From: Aspidapion aeneum
Lineage: Eukaryota > Arthropoda > Insecta > Coleoptera > Brentidae
Direction: 5' to 3'
Assembly: GCA_963576565.1 (NCBI GenBank)
Contig: OY755045.1
Coordinates: 42,674,409 to 42,738,408, forward strand
DNA: 64,000 bases
Position numbers and translations under genes: made by a program. Below are positions 55,500-64,000 of this stretch, piece by piece. The notes beneath the pieces are model-generated. The model saw only the letters and a list, made by a program, of their open reading frames with translations, had not been told where the DNA came from and searched no databases. Position 1 is the first letter of the stretch. Every line of letters starts with the position of its first letter.

Positions 55500-55645
55500 T
55501 AATGATTACCCCTGTACATGTGGCAATGCGTTAATCCTAAATCATTTTTTGTTGTAGTCAGTAGAGACCCACATGTGGTCGTGGTGCATCGAGGTCCACT
55601 AGGGCCTGCCACCACTTTAGAATACAATACCCCTGTACATCCAAA
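55500..55645. repeat. Short dispersed repeat, related to 35203-35275
   Basis: 'cctaaatcattttttgttg', then 'gaccca' and 'gtgcat(c/g)gaggt' to 'tagggc' align with 35210-35275. Flanked by direct 'acccctgtacat' at 55507 and 55629. Confidence 0.55.
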
Positions 55646-55689
55646 AAATTGATGTCTTTTGTTTTATTTAATGGTCATGTCAGAGAGGG

Positions 55690-58400
55690 GGGTGGCATGT
55701 TCCTCTCTTTTCCCCAAGAATTACATACAAAATACAAGACACATGTGGTATTACATATATATTTATCGGTTTCACAACGTTCTACGTCTTCCGATACCCA
55801 ATCTCCACTCGTTTCTGTTTGCCCATAATTCATCATCTAGGCCTCTTATTTCACTATCTATTCCTTCTCTCCAGCTTCTCCTTGGTCTTCCTCGTTTTCT
55901 TCGGCCAGTTGGTTTCCATTGTAATATTTGTTTAGGTAGTCTTCCATCATCCATTCTTTGTACATGTCCGTACCACACCAGTTGTTTTGTTCTTATATCA
56001 TCCACTAGAGTACGTTCACCCACTGTCATAATTTCTCTTATTCTTTGATTAGTAACTCTTTCTCTTTTTGATTTCCCTGCTGCTCTTCTCCAATAGTCCA
56101 TCTCCGTAGCGGAAAGTATTTTTTCTGTTCTATCTTTGATTGGCCACACCTCTGAGCCGTATGTAATAATACTCTTTACAATTGTGTTATATATAAGCTT
56201 TTTGTTATGTTTTGATATACTGTGGTCCCAAATTATTCCATTTAATAAAGTTATTGCTCTTCTTCCTTGTACGTTTCTATCTTTTATAGCTTTGTCTAGT
56301 GTTCCGTCAGCTGTAATTTTCAGACCCAAGTATTTATACTCATCACAGGACTGAATTCGCTGCCCAGTATTTAAGATTAGATCCTGTTTCCTTCCACCAA
56401 TACACATATACTCTGTCTTATTGATATTAACCTCTAGTCCCCACTTATTGTACTCTTCTATTAGTTTTCGTGTCATATATTCGAGGTCGTCATAATCCTG
56501 AGCCACCACTATCTGATCATCGGCGAAACATAAAGTATACAAGGTGGTTTCATTCAACGGAATTCCCATGTTTTGGCATTTTCTCTTCCAGACTTTAAGG
56601 ACCTGTTCCAAATATATCTTGAAGAGCGTAGGCGAGATACAGCAACCTTGTTTAAGACCTTTATTTACTTGAAAGCCTTTGGTTAGTTTTGCTTTTATTT
56701 TAACTTTTGCCTTACTATTGCGGTATAACTCTTTGATGGCCTTAATTAGTTGTACGCTTATGTTTGTCTTTTCCAACGCTTTCCAAAGTAGATTTAGTGG
56801 TATACTATCATATGCCTTCTGCAAATCTACGTAAAGCAGATGGAGCTCTTGTCCGTATGCCATTTTCTTTTCAATAACTTGGGTTATACAAAAGAGATGA
56901 TCTGAAGTCGATCTACCCGCCCTGAAACCAGCTTGTTCTTCTGCCTCCATATCTTTATATTCGCTCTCCACTTTATTTCTTATTATTTTGCCATATATTC
57001 TGCTTAGCGTACTAGTTACAGATATACCTCTATAATTGTCACATATATCTTTCCTTCCTTTTTTGTGTATTGTGGATATATATGACGTTTTCCACTCAGT
57101 TGGTACTACAGCTCCATTTAAATATCTTTGGAAAAGATTCCGTAATCTACAAAACAATTCTTCAGTGCCATATTTAATAAGTTTAGCTGGGATATTTCCG
57201 GGTCCGGCAGATTTACCGCTTTTTAAGGTTTTGCACACGTTTTTGACCTCAGATATTGTGAGGGGTACTGGAGATCCCATCGTTCTAATGATATTGTCTC
57301 TTTCGTCTTCCTTGAATTCTGCTCTATCTTCAGTTAAAAGTTTTTTAAAATGCTCATCCCATTCTTTGTCTGGTATTGGTGAAATAATATCTCTGCATGT
57401 TTCTTTTTTGATCGATCTTATAGTTTTCCAGCTTTCAGTACTTCTCCTACCTCCTAAGTAAGAATCTATTTTCTGGCACTTTTGCATCCATGATTGATTC
57501 TTCTTATCACTGATCATTCTTCTCACCTTTGATTGCGCGATTTTGTATTCTTCTCTGCTTCTATCTGTCTTTTGGGATAAGTACGTGTGATATAATTTCC
57601 TTTTTTCCTCTATTTCACTTTCAATCTCAGCATCCCACCAGTATGGTTTTGTTCTTTTAGGAGTTTCTTCCACTAATCCTAGTGCTTCTTTTGCAGCTTG
57701 ATGGATGCCTAATGTGATACATTCGTATTCCTCATCTGGGGTTTCACCTGAACTTGAATTAAGTTTTTCGTTCAGTCTCTTTTTGTATAAGTTTTTTACG
57801 CTGTCATGTTCTAGGCTTAGTAGATTATATTGACAGTGATCAATTTCCTCATTCACTGTATCATCAAGATTTTGTTGATGGAGGCTTCGGCCTTGATAAG
57901 GAAAGAGAATTTTGGTCTCCAGAAAATAGTGATCACTTCCGCATGTTGATCCACGCTTTGTTCTGACATCTTGAATTTTTAGTTTTGTCTTTTGTTTAGT
58001 GATAAGATAATCAATGACGGATTTTAGGTTTTGTGAGGGTTTGGTCCAGGTATATTTGTGTATTTTCTTATGTTGGAAAAAACCGTTTTGGATTTTTAGG
58101 TCTAATTGCTCACATACTGTGATAAGCCGGTTTCCATTGTCATTAACAACATCTTCTCCATATTGGCCAACTGTCAGATCATTTACTCTGTTACCTGTTC
58201 TACTATTTAAATCTCCCAATATTACAATTTCTCTAGATGTACTTACTGCTGATATTTCATTGTGGATTTCTTCAAAAAAATTGTCTTTCACGGCTACATT
58301 TGCATCGTCATTATACGCATATATATTACACACCTGAGCAAAAAAATAAGGTTTTATAACTAGATAGATAGGTTCAAAAACAACCCCCCCCCCATGTTTA
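55690..58400 (-). mobile_element. RTE-clade LINE, 5'-truncated, recent
   Basis: Minus-strand element comprising the ORF at 55772-58429 and a short 3' region. The 5' end is cut inside the endonuclease domain at about 58375, where a C run and an unrelated inverted repeat begin. Absence of any ORF disruption over about 860 codons indicates recent insertion. The exact 3' end and target duplication are not visible. Confidence 0.8.
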
Positions 58401-58429
58401 AAACTATGTTTCCACCTATGTGTGGCCAC
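55772..58429 (-). CDS. RTE-type endonuclease/reverse transcriptase, N-terminally truncated
   Basis: 885-codon uninterrupted frame encoding the retrotransposon protein that nicks target DNA and copies the RNA at the nick. Endonuclease (EEP fold), C-terminal half: GDLNSRTGN near residue 72, IDYLI near 139, SDH near 165. RT: YRGIS near 466, GFRAGRSTSDHLF near 501, VDLQKAYDS near 534 (catalytic D), LKQGCCISP near 592, FADD near 635 (catalytic DD). The thumb-like EYNKWGLEVNINKTEYMCIG follows, then ITYGSEVW and a basic C-terminus with GRRKRGRPRRSW. RTE-clade proteins (called 'craniofacial development protein 2-like' in many arthropod annotations) are about 1000 residues, so roughly the first 100 endonuclease residues are missing. 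The first ~20 residues here come from unrelated flanking sequence, and the ATG is not the native start. RT catalytic residues are intact. Confidence 0.93.
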   Translation of the reverse strand: MATHRWKHSFKHGGGVVFEPIYLVIKPYFFAQVCNIYAYNDDANVAVKDNFFEEIHNEISAVSTSREIVILGDLNSRTGNRVNDLTVGQYGEDVVNDNGNRLITVCEQLDLKIQNGFFQHKKIHKYTWTKPSQNLKSVIDYLITKQKTKLKIQDVRTKRGSTCGSDHYFLETKILFPYQGRSLHQQNLDDTVNEEIDHCQYNLLSLEHDSVKNLYKKRLNEKLNSSSGETPDEEYECITLGIHQAAKEALGLVEETPKRTKPYWWDAEIESEIEEKRKLYHTYLSQKTDRSREEYKIAQSKVRRMISDKKNQSWMQKCQKIDSYLGGRRSTESWKTIRSIKKETCRDIISPIPDKEWDEHFKKLLTEDRAEFKEDERDNIIRTMGSPVPLTISEVKNVCKTLKSGKSAGPGNIPAKLIKYGTEELFCRLRNLFQRYLNGAVVPTEWKTSYISTIHKKGRKDICDNYRGISVTSTLSRIYGKIIRNKVESEYKDMEAEEQAGFRAGRSTSDHLFCITQVIEKKMAYGQELHLLYVDLQKAYDSIPLNLLWKALEKTNISVQLIKAIKELYRNSKAKVKIKAKLTKGFQVNKGLKQGCCISPTLFKIYLEQVLKVWKRKCQNMGIPLNETTLYTLCFADDQIVVAQDYDDLEYMTRKLIEEYNKWGLEVNINKTEYMCIGGRKQDLILNTGQRIQSCDEYKYLGLKITADGTLDKAIKDRNVQGRRAITLLNGIIWDHSISKHNKKLIYNTIVKSIITYGSEVWPIKDRTEKILSATEMDYWRRAAGKSKRERVTNQRIREIMTVGERTLVDDIRTKQLVWYGHVQRMDDGRLPKQILQWKPTGRRKRGRPRRSWREGIDSEIRGLDDELWANRNEWRLGIGRRRTL

Positions 58430-58536
58430 ATTGCATAAAAAATCTCATTAGGTGACCTTGCATTTAAATAAGTCAATGTATGTCCCGTTGTGTGATACAT
58501 TTTTTTGAATCAGGGTGAGCACACATAGGTGGAAAC
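58408..58536. repeat. Inverted repeat, 17-bp perfect arms
   Basis: GTTTCCACCTATGTGTG at 58408-58424 and its exact complement at 58520-58536, with 95 bp between. May be a small MITE or the remains of the site into which the RTE inserted. It supplies the apparent N-terminus of the RTE ORF. Confidence 0.75.
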
Positions 58537-59009
58537 CGGGCCTCACTGCCCCCTCTAGATAATTTTTTAAATAAAAAACTACATAAACAACTTTTATTTA
58601 TTTCAATTAAAATAACTTATTACAATAATTGATTAAAACATTAAAAGCCATACTAAATATATTGAGAATGACAAAGGCTGACCTGAAATCGACCAGGAAA
58701 GAAGTCAACTTAAAATTTGTCTGGATCATGTCAGCAAATCCTTGGTTAAGTAGGTTCAGTAGGGCAATGAATTGTGATTGTTTTCATTGTTGGTATCATA
58801 ATAATACACATGTTGTCGAGTGATCTATTTATGAGAATACATGGTGGTTGGGCATTGGTTGCAGTCCCTATCATGTACCCCAATGGTGATAAGGAGACCT
58901 CATTGGCCTTTAGCAGCTAGTCATAGAGTTAGTTCAATTGCAATACTTCTTTAGCATTTCTGGTTACAAGCAGTGATCAAATTTAAAAAAAAACAATGTG
59001 ACAAATAAC

Positions 59010-59243
59010 TCAGATTTTATAGTTAAAATTATTTGTTTTTATTCCAATTAATAACTTTTCAACTCGGTTAGACGAGGCCATAAGTCCATGAATACATCCT
59101 TGATCAGAACATAAACTAGGCCTTATTGTAAAAGCGTAAAAATTAGCTATGTGTTTTCTTATATCTTTGTTAATAAATACTAATCTATCACTATCATTTT
59201 TAAAGTTTTTTTGCCTGAGTTTGTTGATAATATTGTAAAACAA
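59010..59243 (-). CDS. Unidentified ORF, 77 codons
   Basis: Minus frame MFYNIINKLRQKNFKNDSDR..., with FAFTIRPSLCSDQGCIHGLM-like sequence (exact start FYAFTIRPSL) and ending KTNNFNYKI. Composition is protein-like, with two Cys close together, but I recognise no domain and no neighbour supports it. It could be an exon, a transposon shard or chance. Confidence 0.2.
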   Translation of the reverse strand: MFYNIINKLRQKNFKNDSDRLVFINKDIRKHIANFYAFTIRPSLCSDQGCIHGLMASSNRVEKLLIGIKTNNFNYKI

Positions 59244-60405
59244 AATAATTTGTTTAAAACTTTTATTGTTGATCCTCCTTAAATGTCAATGACAAGTGAC
59301 GTCTGTTGCTGACGGTCCGATCGTGATTTGCTTACCCGCGCGGTTGCTGACACCCTCTAGTAATTTTTGAGTTGCGTCGGTCGGTAACACGTTCCCGTAA
59401 CGGATGAGGTAGAAATTTCAATGTGCTATCTAGATCTATAAGGGAATGGAGACACAAAAGTAGTAAGTGGTACGTAGCCGTAACTTAGGCTCACTTTCAA
59501 GTAGCTCTCCCCTCTATGAAGGAATAATTTTTGTACGCCATGTTTTTTTTTGAAGGACAGAAAAATTGTTTTTCTTATTTTAGTTTTGAAGCCCATTTTA
59601 CAGAGATATAGTTGTTCGTACACAAATTAATAAAAGCTTTACCAAATATCCAAATTAAAAACCATTTGGTCGGATTATCTGCCAATTATAAAAACATAAC
59701 CTTAAAAACTACAACGAAAATATTCCATCAGCTACCAGAAAACGGCTATTTTTTGCAATAAACATAATGCATGTTGCACATAAAAATTTGCATCGCAGTT
59801 GAATTTTGATCTCTGCTCGTTAAATCTCGTAATTTTATATAACATAGTACATATTACAGACATAACCAAACTAAAAAACTTAGCGTGTTTGTTTACTGTT
59901 GTGTTCCATATTGTATTATAATAATTCTACCAAAAAGAAACGATTATATTATTTGCAACTACATCGCTACTTTTATGCCATTACGGAAAAAAAACAGCCT
60001 CTACGACGTAGTAGATGCCTGGCTGCGACGTAGTAGTGTAGTTGTTACTACAGTGACTTTAAACACTTGGCCTAGTAGTCATAACCAGAAATTGGTTCCC
60101 CACTTAGGGAATTAACACGTCGCTGTATGGTATACTGAGACGTAGCGGGAATACGTTGCGGTTACCTTTAAGAAATTCTTTCTAGTTGGGGTTTCGTCGT
60201 GACAACTTTAAATGTTTGTTGGGATATGTCTTTGAAAGCAACCAATCAGGTCTTTTTAGCTTAAAGACCCCAATGCCCTAATGTTTGCATCATGAATGGG
60301 CAGTTACCGTGGGTATTGGAATATTATGTATATGACGTACAAGTCAAAGCCTGTTACGTTTTCGTTGAGAAGTCCTGAATAATTGTTAATAATATGGAAA
60401 CTTAC

Positions 60406-60489
60406 CGGTTTGGCAAATCCCAGAAAACTCAGCTTCCTCAAATTATTCTTCTCTGCTGTATTCATCTCTTCGCTATCAATATTTTCCAT
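60406..60489 (-). CDS. Candidate first coding exon of an unidentified host gene
   Basis: Minus-strand ATG at 60489 in a good context (AAAATGG) opens 28 codons: MENIDSEEMNTAEKNNLRKL, then SFLGFAKP. They run directly into a consensus splice donor (CCG followed by GTAAGT, 60405-60400). Beyond the donor the frame turns into AT-rich low-complexity sequence. The upstream 100 bp is AT-rich with a TATATAAAGG-like box at 60560-60569, but that box is better oriented for the plus strand, so promoter direction is uncertain. Two similar 25-bp words ('acacgatctg(t/a)a(a/g)tttcgaaa') at 60609 and 60670 could be regulatory repeats. The next exon would lie to the left and is not seen. Function unknown. Confidence 0.42.
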
Positions 60490-61139
60490 TTTTACACACT
60501 ATTGTTGATTAAAATTTTAAAAAGTACTTGCAGTTAAATAACTACACTAACAAAAATGTATATAAAGGCTTTCATATGCGTCAAATTTGTTTTGTTTTTA
60601 ATCACTAGACACGATCTGTAATTTCGAAAATTGAAGAACAATTGTTGTTTTTAGTTAATCACATCACTACACGATCTGAAGTTTCGAAATGTAACTAAAA
60701 AATTAAAGTCTTAAAATTGACACTACTTTTAGTAATGTTTCTGTGCATTAAAAAATAATACACTAAAAAAAGTTTACTTACAAAAAAACTGTGTAAATAT
60801 TAAAAATATTTATATAGCACGAAGTTATAATTATGCACTGCAAAAAAGTCACGTGTTTTGTACACAAAGAGAAAAGTTAAACTATGTACACTACACGAGC
60901 GAATCTACGCAAAATTCGGGCGTTTTTTCCTTGGAGATCTTCCCATAAAGGTGACAGCAAAGATAACTTGGAAGAACATGTGGTAGGGCAGGTGTTCCAG
61001 GAAATTTTCGTCTATCCACGCACCTCCCGCGCCAGGGCGTTTGGGCGGGTACGCTTTATTTTTGGTAGCCGTTTTTCGTTTTAGTGCCGCCTGTTGGGTG
61101 TCTGAAAAAATAATAAAATAGATGTATCATTTCCTGTTG

Positions 61140-62350
61140 TATGAGGGTTGATAGAAGTTTGTGCCTATCAAATTACAAAACTTTATAGCGAGGTGACGAG
61201 AACGTTCGTGAAACCTCTATACTACTCTTATAACGCTTAAATAAGAAATCGTATAAGGGTGGCGGCAACAAAACACGAAATGTTATTGCCACCACAACGA
61301 AAAAATGTTAGGTTTTAGTGGAGGTTTATAAACATAAACCTCCACTAAAACCTATCATTTTTGCGTTGTGGTGGCAATAACATTTCGTGTTTTATAAGGG
61401 CTGCTAGAAGATTGCGGCTACCAAATTACAAAAAAACTAAAATTTTATAGCGAGGTTGAGAGAACGTTCTTGAAAGTCCTATACCATTCTTATGACGCTT
61501 AAATGAAGAAGCATATAAGAGGTGGCGGTAACTCTTTTATAACCCTTAAATACCTCTAAACAATCTTACTACGTCATATAAGAGGAATAAGAACGTTGGC
61601 GCAACAGTTATAAAACCAAATGAGGTATTCTGGTAATCTGGTTTTTCCATACTATTAAATCCCTCCACAGAAAATTTGGTGAAATTAAAAGAATTCTGAG
61701 GTAATCAAGTCACGGCTGGATACATACAATGCAAACACCTATAATAATAATGGAGAATATAAGCAATATCACAATAAAATATTCTTTGAAATCTGGTTTG
61801 TATGCCCTAAAAATAACCTTACTGTAAAATTTATGGATTCTGGGCTTAAAAAACTCGCGCGTTCTAGAAGGTGATTGCTAAATTACATGTGACTATTTTT
61901 TTCTAAAAGAATATTGTCAAATATGATTAAAAACACTTTCATATATTCTAGAACATCATTTCGTGTTGTATAAGAGTTGCTAAAATTTTGTGGCTACCAA
62001 ATTATAAAACCTAAAATTTTATAGCGAGGTTGCGGGAACGTTCTTGAAACTCCAATACCACTCTTATAACGCTTAAATGAAGAAGCATAATATAAGGGGC
62101 GTCAACCTATTTATAAACCTCTAATAAACCTGTAATAAACCTAAAATGTTTGCATTGTGGTGGCGGTAACTCTTTTATAACCCTTAAATACCTCTAAACA
62201 ATCTTACTGAGTCACATAAGGGGAATAAGAACGTTGGCACAGTTATAAAACCAAATGAGGTATTCTGGTAATGTGGTTTTTACATAGTATTAACGCCCTT
62301 CACAAGAAATTGGGTGAAATTAAAAGAATTCTGAGGTAACCAAGTCATGA
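61140..62350. repeat. Repeat R, three diverged copies
   Basis: Copies at about 61150-61270, 61385-61720 and 61955-62345 share 'ttttatagcgaggttg', 'gagaacgttcttgaaa', 'ccttaaatacctctaaacaa', 'accaaatgaggtattctggt' and 'ttaaaagaattctgaggtaa'. The first is partial. No coding signal. Confidence 0.82.
61273..61390. repeat. 118-bp near-perfect palindrome
   Basis: 'acacgaaatgttattgccac' through 'ggttttagtggaggttta' and its inverse around the centre 'taaaca' (about 61331). Only a few mismatches between 56-bp arms. It lies between the first and second copies of repeat R. Confidence 0.92.
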
Positions 62351-64000
62351 CTAGATATAAACACCTATAATAATAATGGAGACAAGAATTGTGAACATAT
62401 TTCATAGTTCTAAGATCATTTCATTCATTTTCCAGTTTTTTAGAGTAACATGGTTTTTAAAAAACCTGTTTAGCAAAACTCTCTAATATAACCCTTATAA
62501 GTTTACCTAAAGTCCCACAACCCTGCAAAGAAAAAAGTTTGGTTTTTTGTTTTTATAATGATACTCTTATGAATATAAGTTCTTATAAAGGGCCTTTTAT
62601 AAAAACGTACTATGGTTATATAATACAGCTAAAGGGATCATGTTCTTTTGGTTGTACATTTATAAAACCACTTTTGGTTAGATAATATAATGTTTGTTCC
62701 CCAGGGTCCTCCAATAACCTTTATATAACTTTCGTAACTTTCGGGTAGTTTATAGATCAGGATAGTTTGGTATTTAATCATTTATCTCGATTTGAAATAT
62801 CTAATGTTGTTAAAAGCGCACTCTATGTTTTTTCTGTACCTTACTTCATTAATCTTTGACTATATTTATTTTAGTTTATGTATGTAGTCGATTAGGACCT
62901 TTTTATGTTGCCCCTATATAGGATTAAGAGAACTATTTGTCTAATTTTAAGAAATTATAGAATCAAATATAGATAATTTAATAATAGTGACATTTATCGT
63001 CACACCACACTCTAGCGGAAGGTACATCACAAACGGGCACTCACGCACATGAATTTCGACAGGTTTTTATAAATCGCGTTAAAGTACGCTTGTGTATGGT
63101 TAGCTTAGCCAAACTATGTAGAGGATTTTTTTACAATTTGAATTTATTCGGTTATTTGGTTAAAAATATTTATCTAATTTTCTAATTACCCGTAAGCCAG
63201 ACACATTAAACGTTTATTCTAACATAAAAATCTTTATTAGTATTTCCAAGTGGAAGATAAAATTCTAAAATGGTAGTAAAAGGCGCATAAAATTTTCCGT
63301 GGATTCATCATAATAGTGACAGCTGTCAGACGCGGAATTTTTTTCTAAACCGACTCTGTATTTTTCTTGTTAGGTGATTTTACATGTTTTAATAAAGAAT
63401 CTTTAGATCAGTCAAATCATCTCTAAATAAAGATTTTCGTGGCTATTTTCTAACTGATGCACAAAATCAGAAGCGAAGTATCCACAAAAAACATTATTTA
63501 AAACGATTTTACAGGTACAAAATGGCCCTAGTTCTGATAACAAACGAACTTTATTTACCGCGAATTTTAGTCTATAGATACGCGTTATTCAAGTTTATTT
63601 AAAAACGATTTTAGTTGGCCAATAAGTCTCTAAAAATATGTAAGTTCTCGTTTGTAAATTAAATCTTTTTTAAAAGATCTAGGCGAGCCAGACAAAAAAA
63701 AAGTACGATTTTATTATTATTTAGATTAAAGCACAAAAAAGCTTATTTTTATAGAACCTAACCTTGTTTGTTTGCACTACTAAAAAAAACCTTTTTTTTT
63801 AACAAAATACGATTATCTACTTTAAGCTACTTTATGTCTCTCTAAAGAACATTTTTTAAATACTTATACCCGACTGCCAAAATTTATTGAAAAATAAAAC
63901 ATATTGTTTCTCAAATTTATTTGACTTAAGGTATGTGAGGGGTATAAGGCCCACCTTACTTCTATGACCGAATTAAAATGAAACAAAAACACAATCTAAG
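62351..64000. other. No recognised feature
   Basis: AT-rich sequence to the window end with no supported gene, RNA or repeat structure. Confidence 0.45.

Noticed and set aside
57036..58337. Plus-strand ORFs opposite the RTE coding region
   Set aside because: Shadows of the real minus-strand frame.
60560..60569. TATA box for the candidate exon at 60406-60489
   Set aside because: The string TATATAAAGG is better oriented for the plus strand, and the exon is on the minus strand. Too weak to list as a promoter.

Overview
This window looks like gene-poor, AT-rich nuclear DNA from an arthropod, most likely an insect. A beetle is my best guess, but that is inference. The evidence is the mix of elements: RTE-type and CR1/Jockey-type non-LTR retrotransposons, pogo/Tc1-mariner and hAT remnants and MITEs, a tRNA-derived SINE, several long-arm foldback families, 170- and 340-bp tandem repeats and GACA/GATA microsatellites. 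I see no rRNA or functional tRNA gene, no CRISPR array and no bacterial-style operon. No complete host gene is visible. The best host-gene candidates are two short first-exon-like segments ending in good splice donors (60406-60489 and 30045-30161, both minus).

Layout. 1-7.8 kb: two copies of a hairpin-ended repeat (family A), a 2.46-kb giant palindrome (E, 3594-6052) inserted in repeat F, an RTE relic, an uninterrupted F copy that acts as the empty site for E, and a 170-bp satellite. 8.6-12.3 kb: a pogo-type MITE, a reverse-transcriptase shard, a hAT transposase shard, a mariner-type MITE, a minisatellite and an RTE 3' end. 14.5-19.3 kb: three hAT-type insertions with exact 8-bp target duplications. 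One of them splits a decayed, unidentified protein-coding sequence. 19.8-27.4 kb: duplicated repeats C and B, with B split by a nested MITE, a 2.7-kb CR1/Jockey-like LINE and a pogo MITE, then the third A copy. 27.6-32.3 kb: a diverged tandem array (H) broken by foldback G and by a pogo-like element whose remnant encodes a C-terminal PHD-like zinc finger. 32.5-37.5 kb: two more hAT MITEs, the J element with an internal inverted duplication, a 340-bp tandem repeat and a SINE. 38-44.6 kb: an RTE 3' end, foldback T, then repeat I flanking a J element split by foldback D. 46.9-49.7 kb: an RTE relic, a pogo/Tigger element keeping an HTH domain, and foldback Q. 50-55.6 kb: mostly unrecognised sequence with an inverted minisatellite. 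55.7-58.4 kb: an RTE element with a long uninterrupted ORF (885 codons). 59-64 kb: candidate exons and a triplicated repeat (R) with a 118-bp near-perfect palindrome.

The window therefore records layered transposition. Several elements can be dated relative to each other because one splits another, and several have readable target-site duplications. Most coding remnants belong to mobile elements and are broken. Only the RTE ORF at 55772-58429 looks recent.
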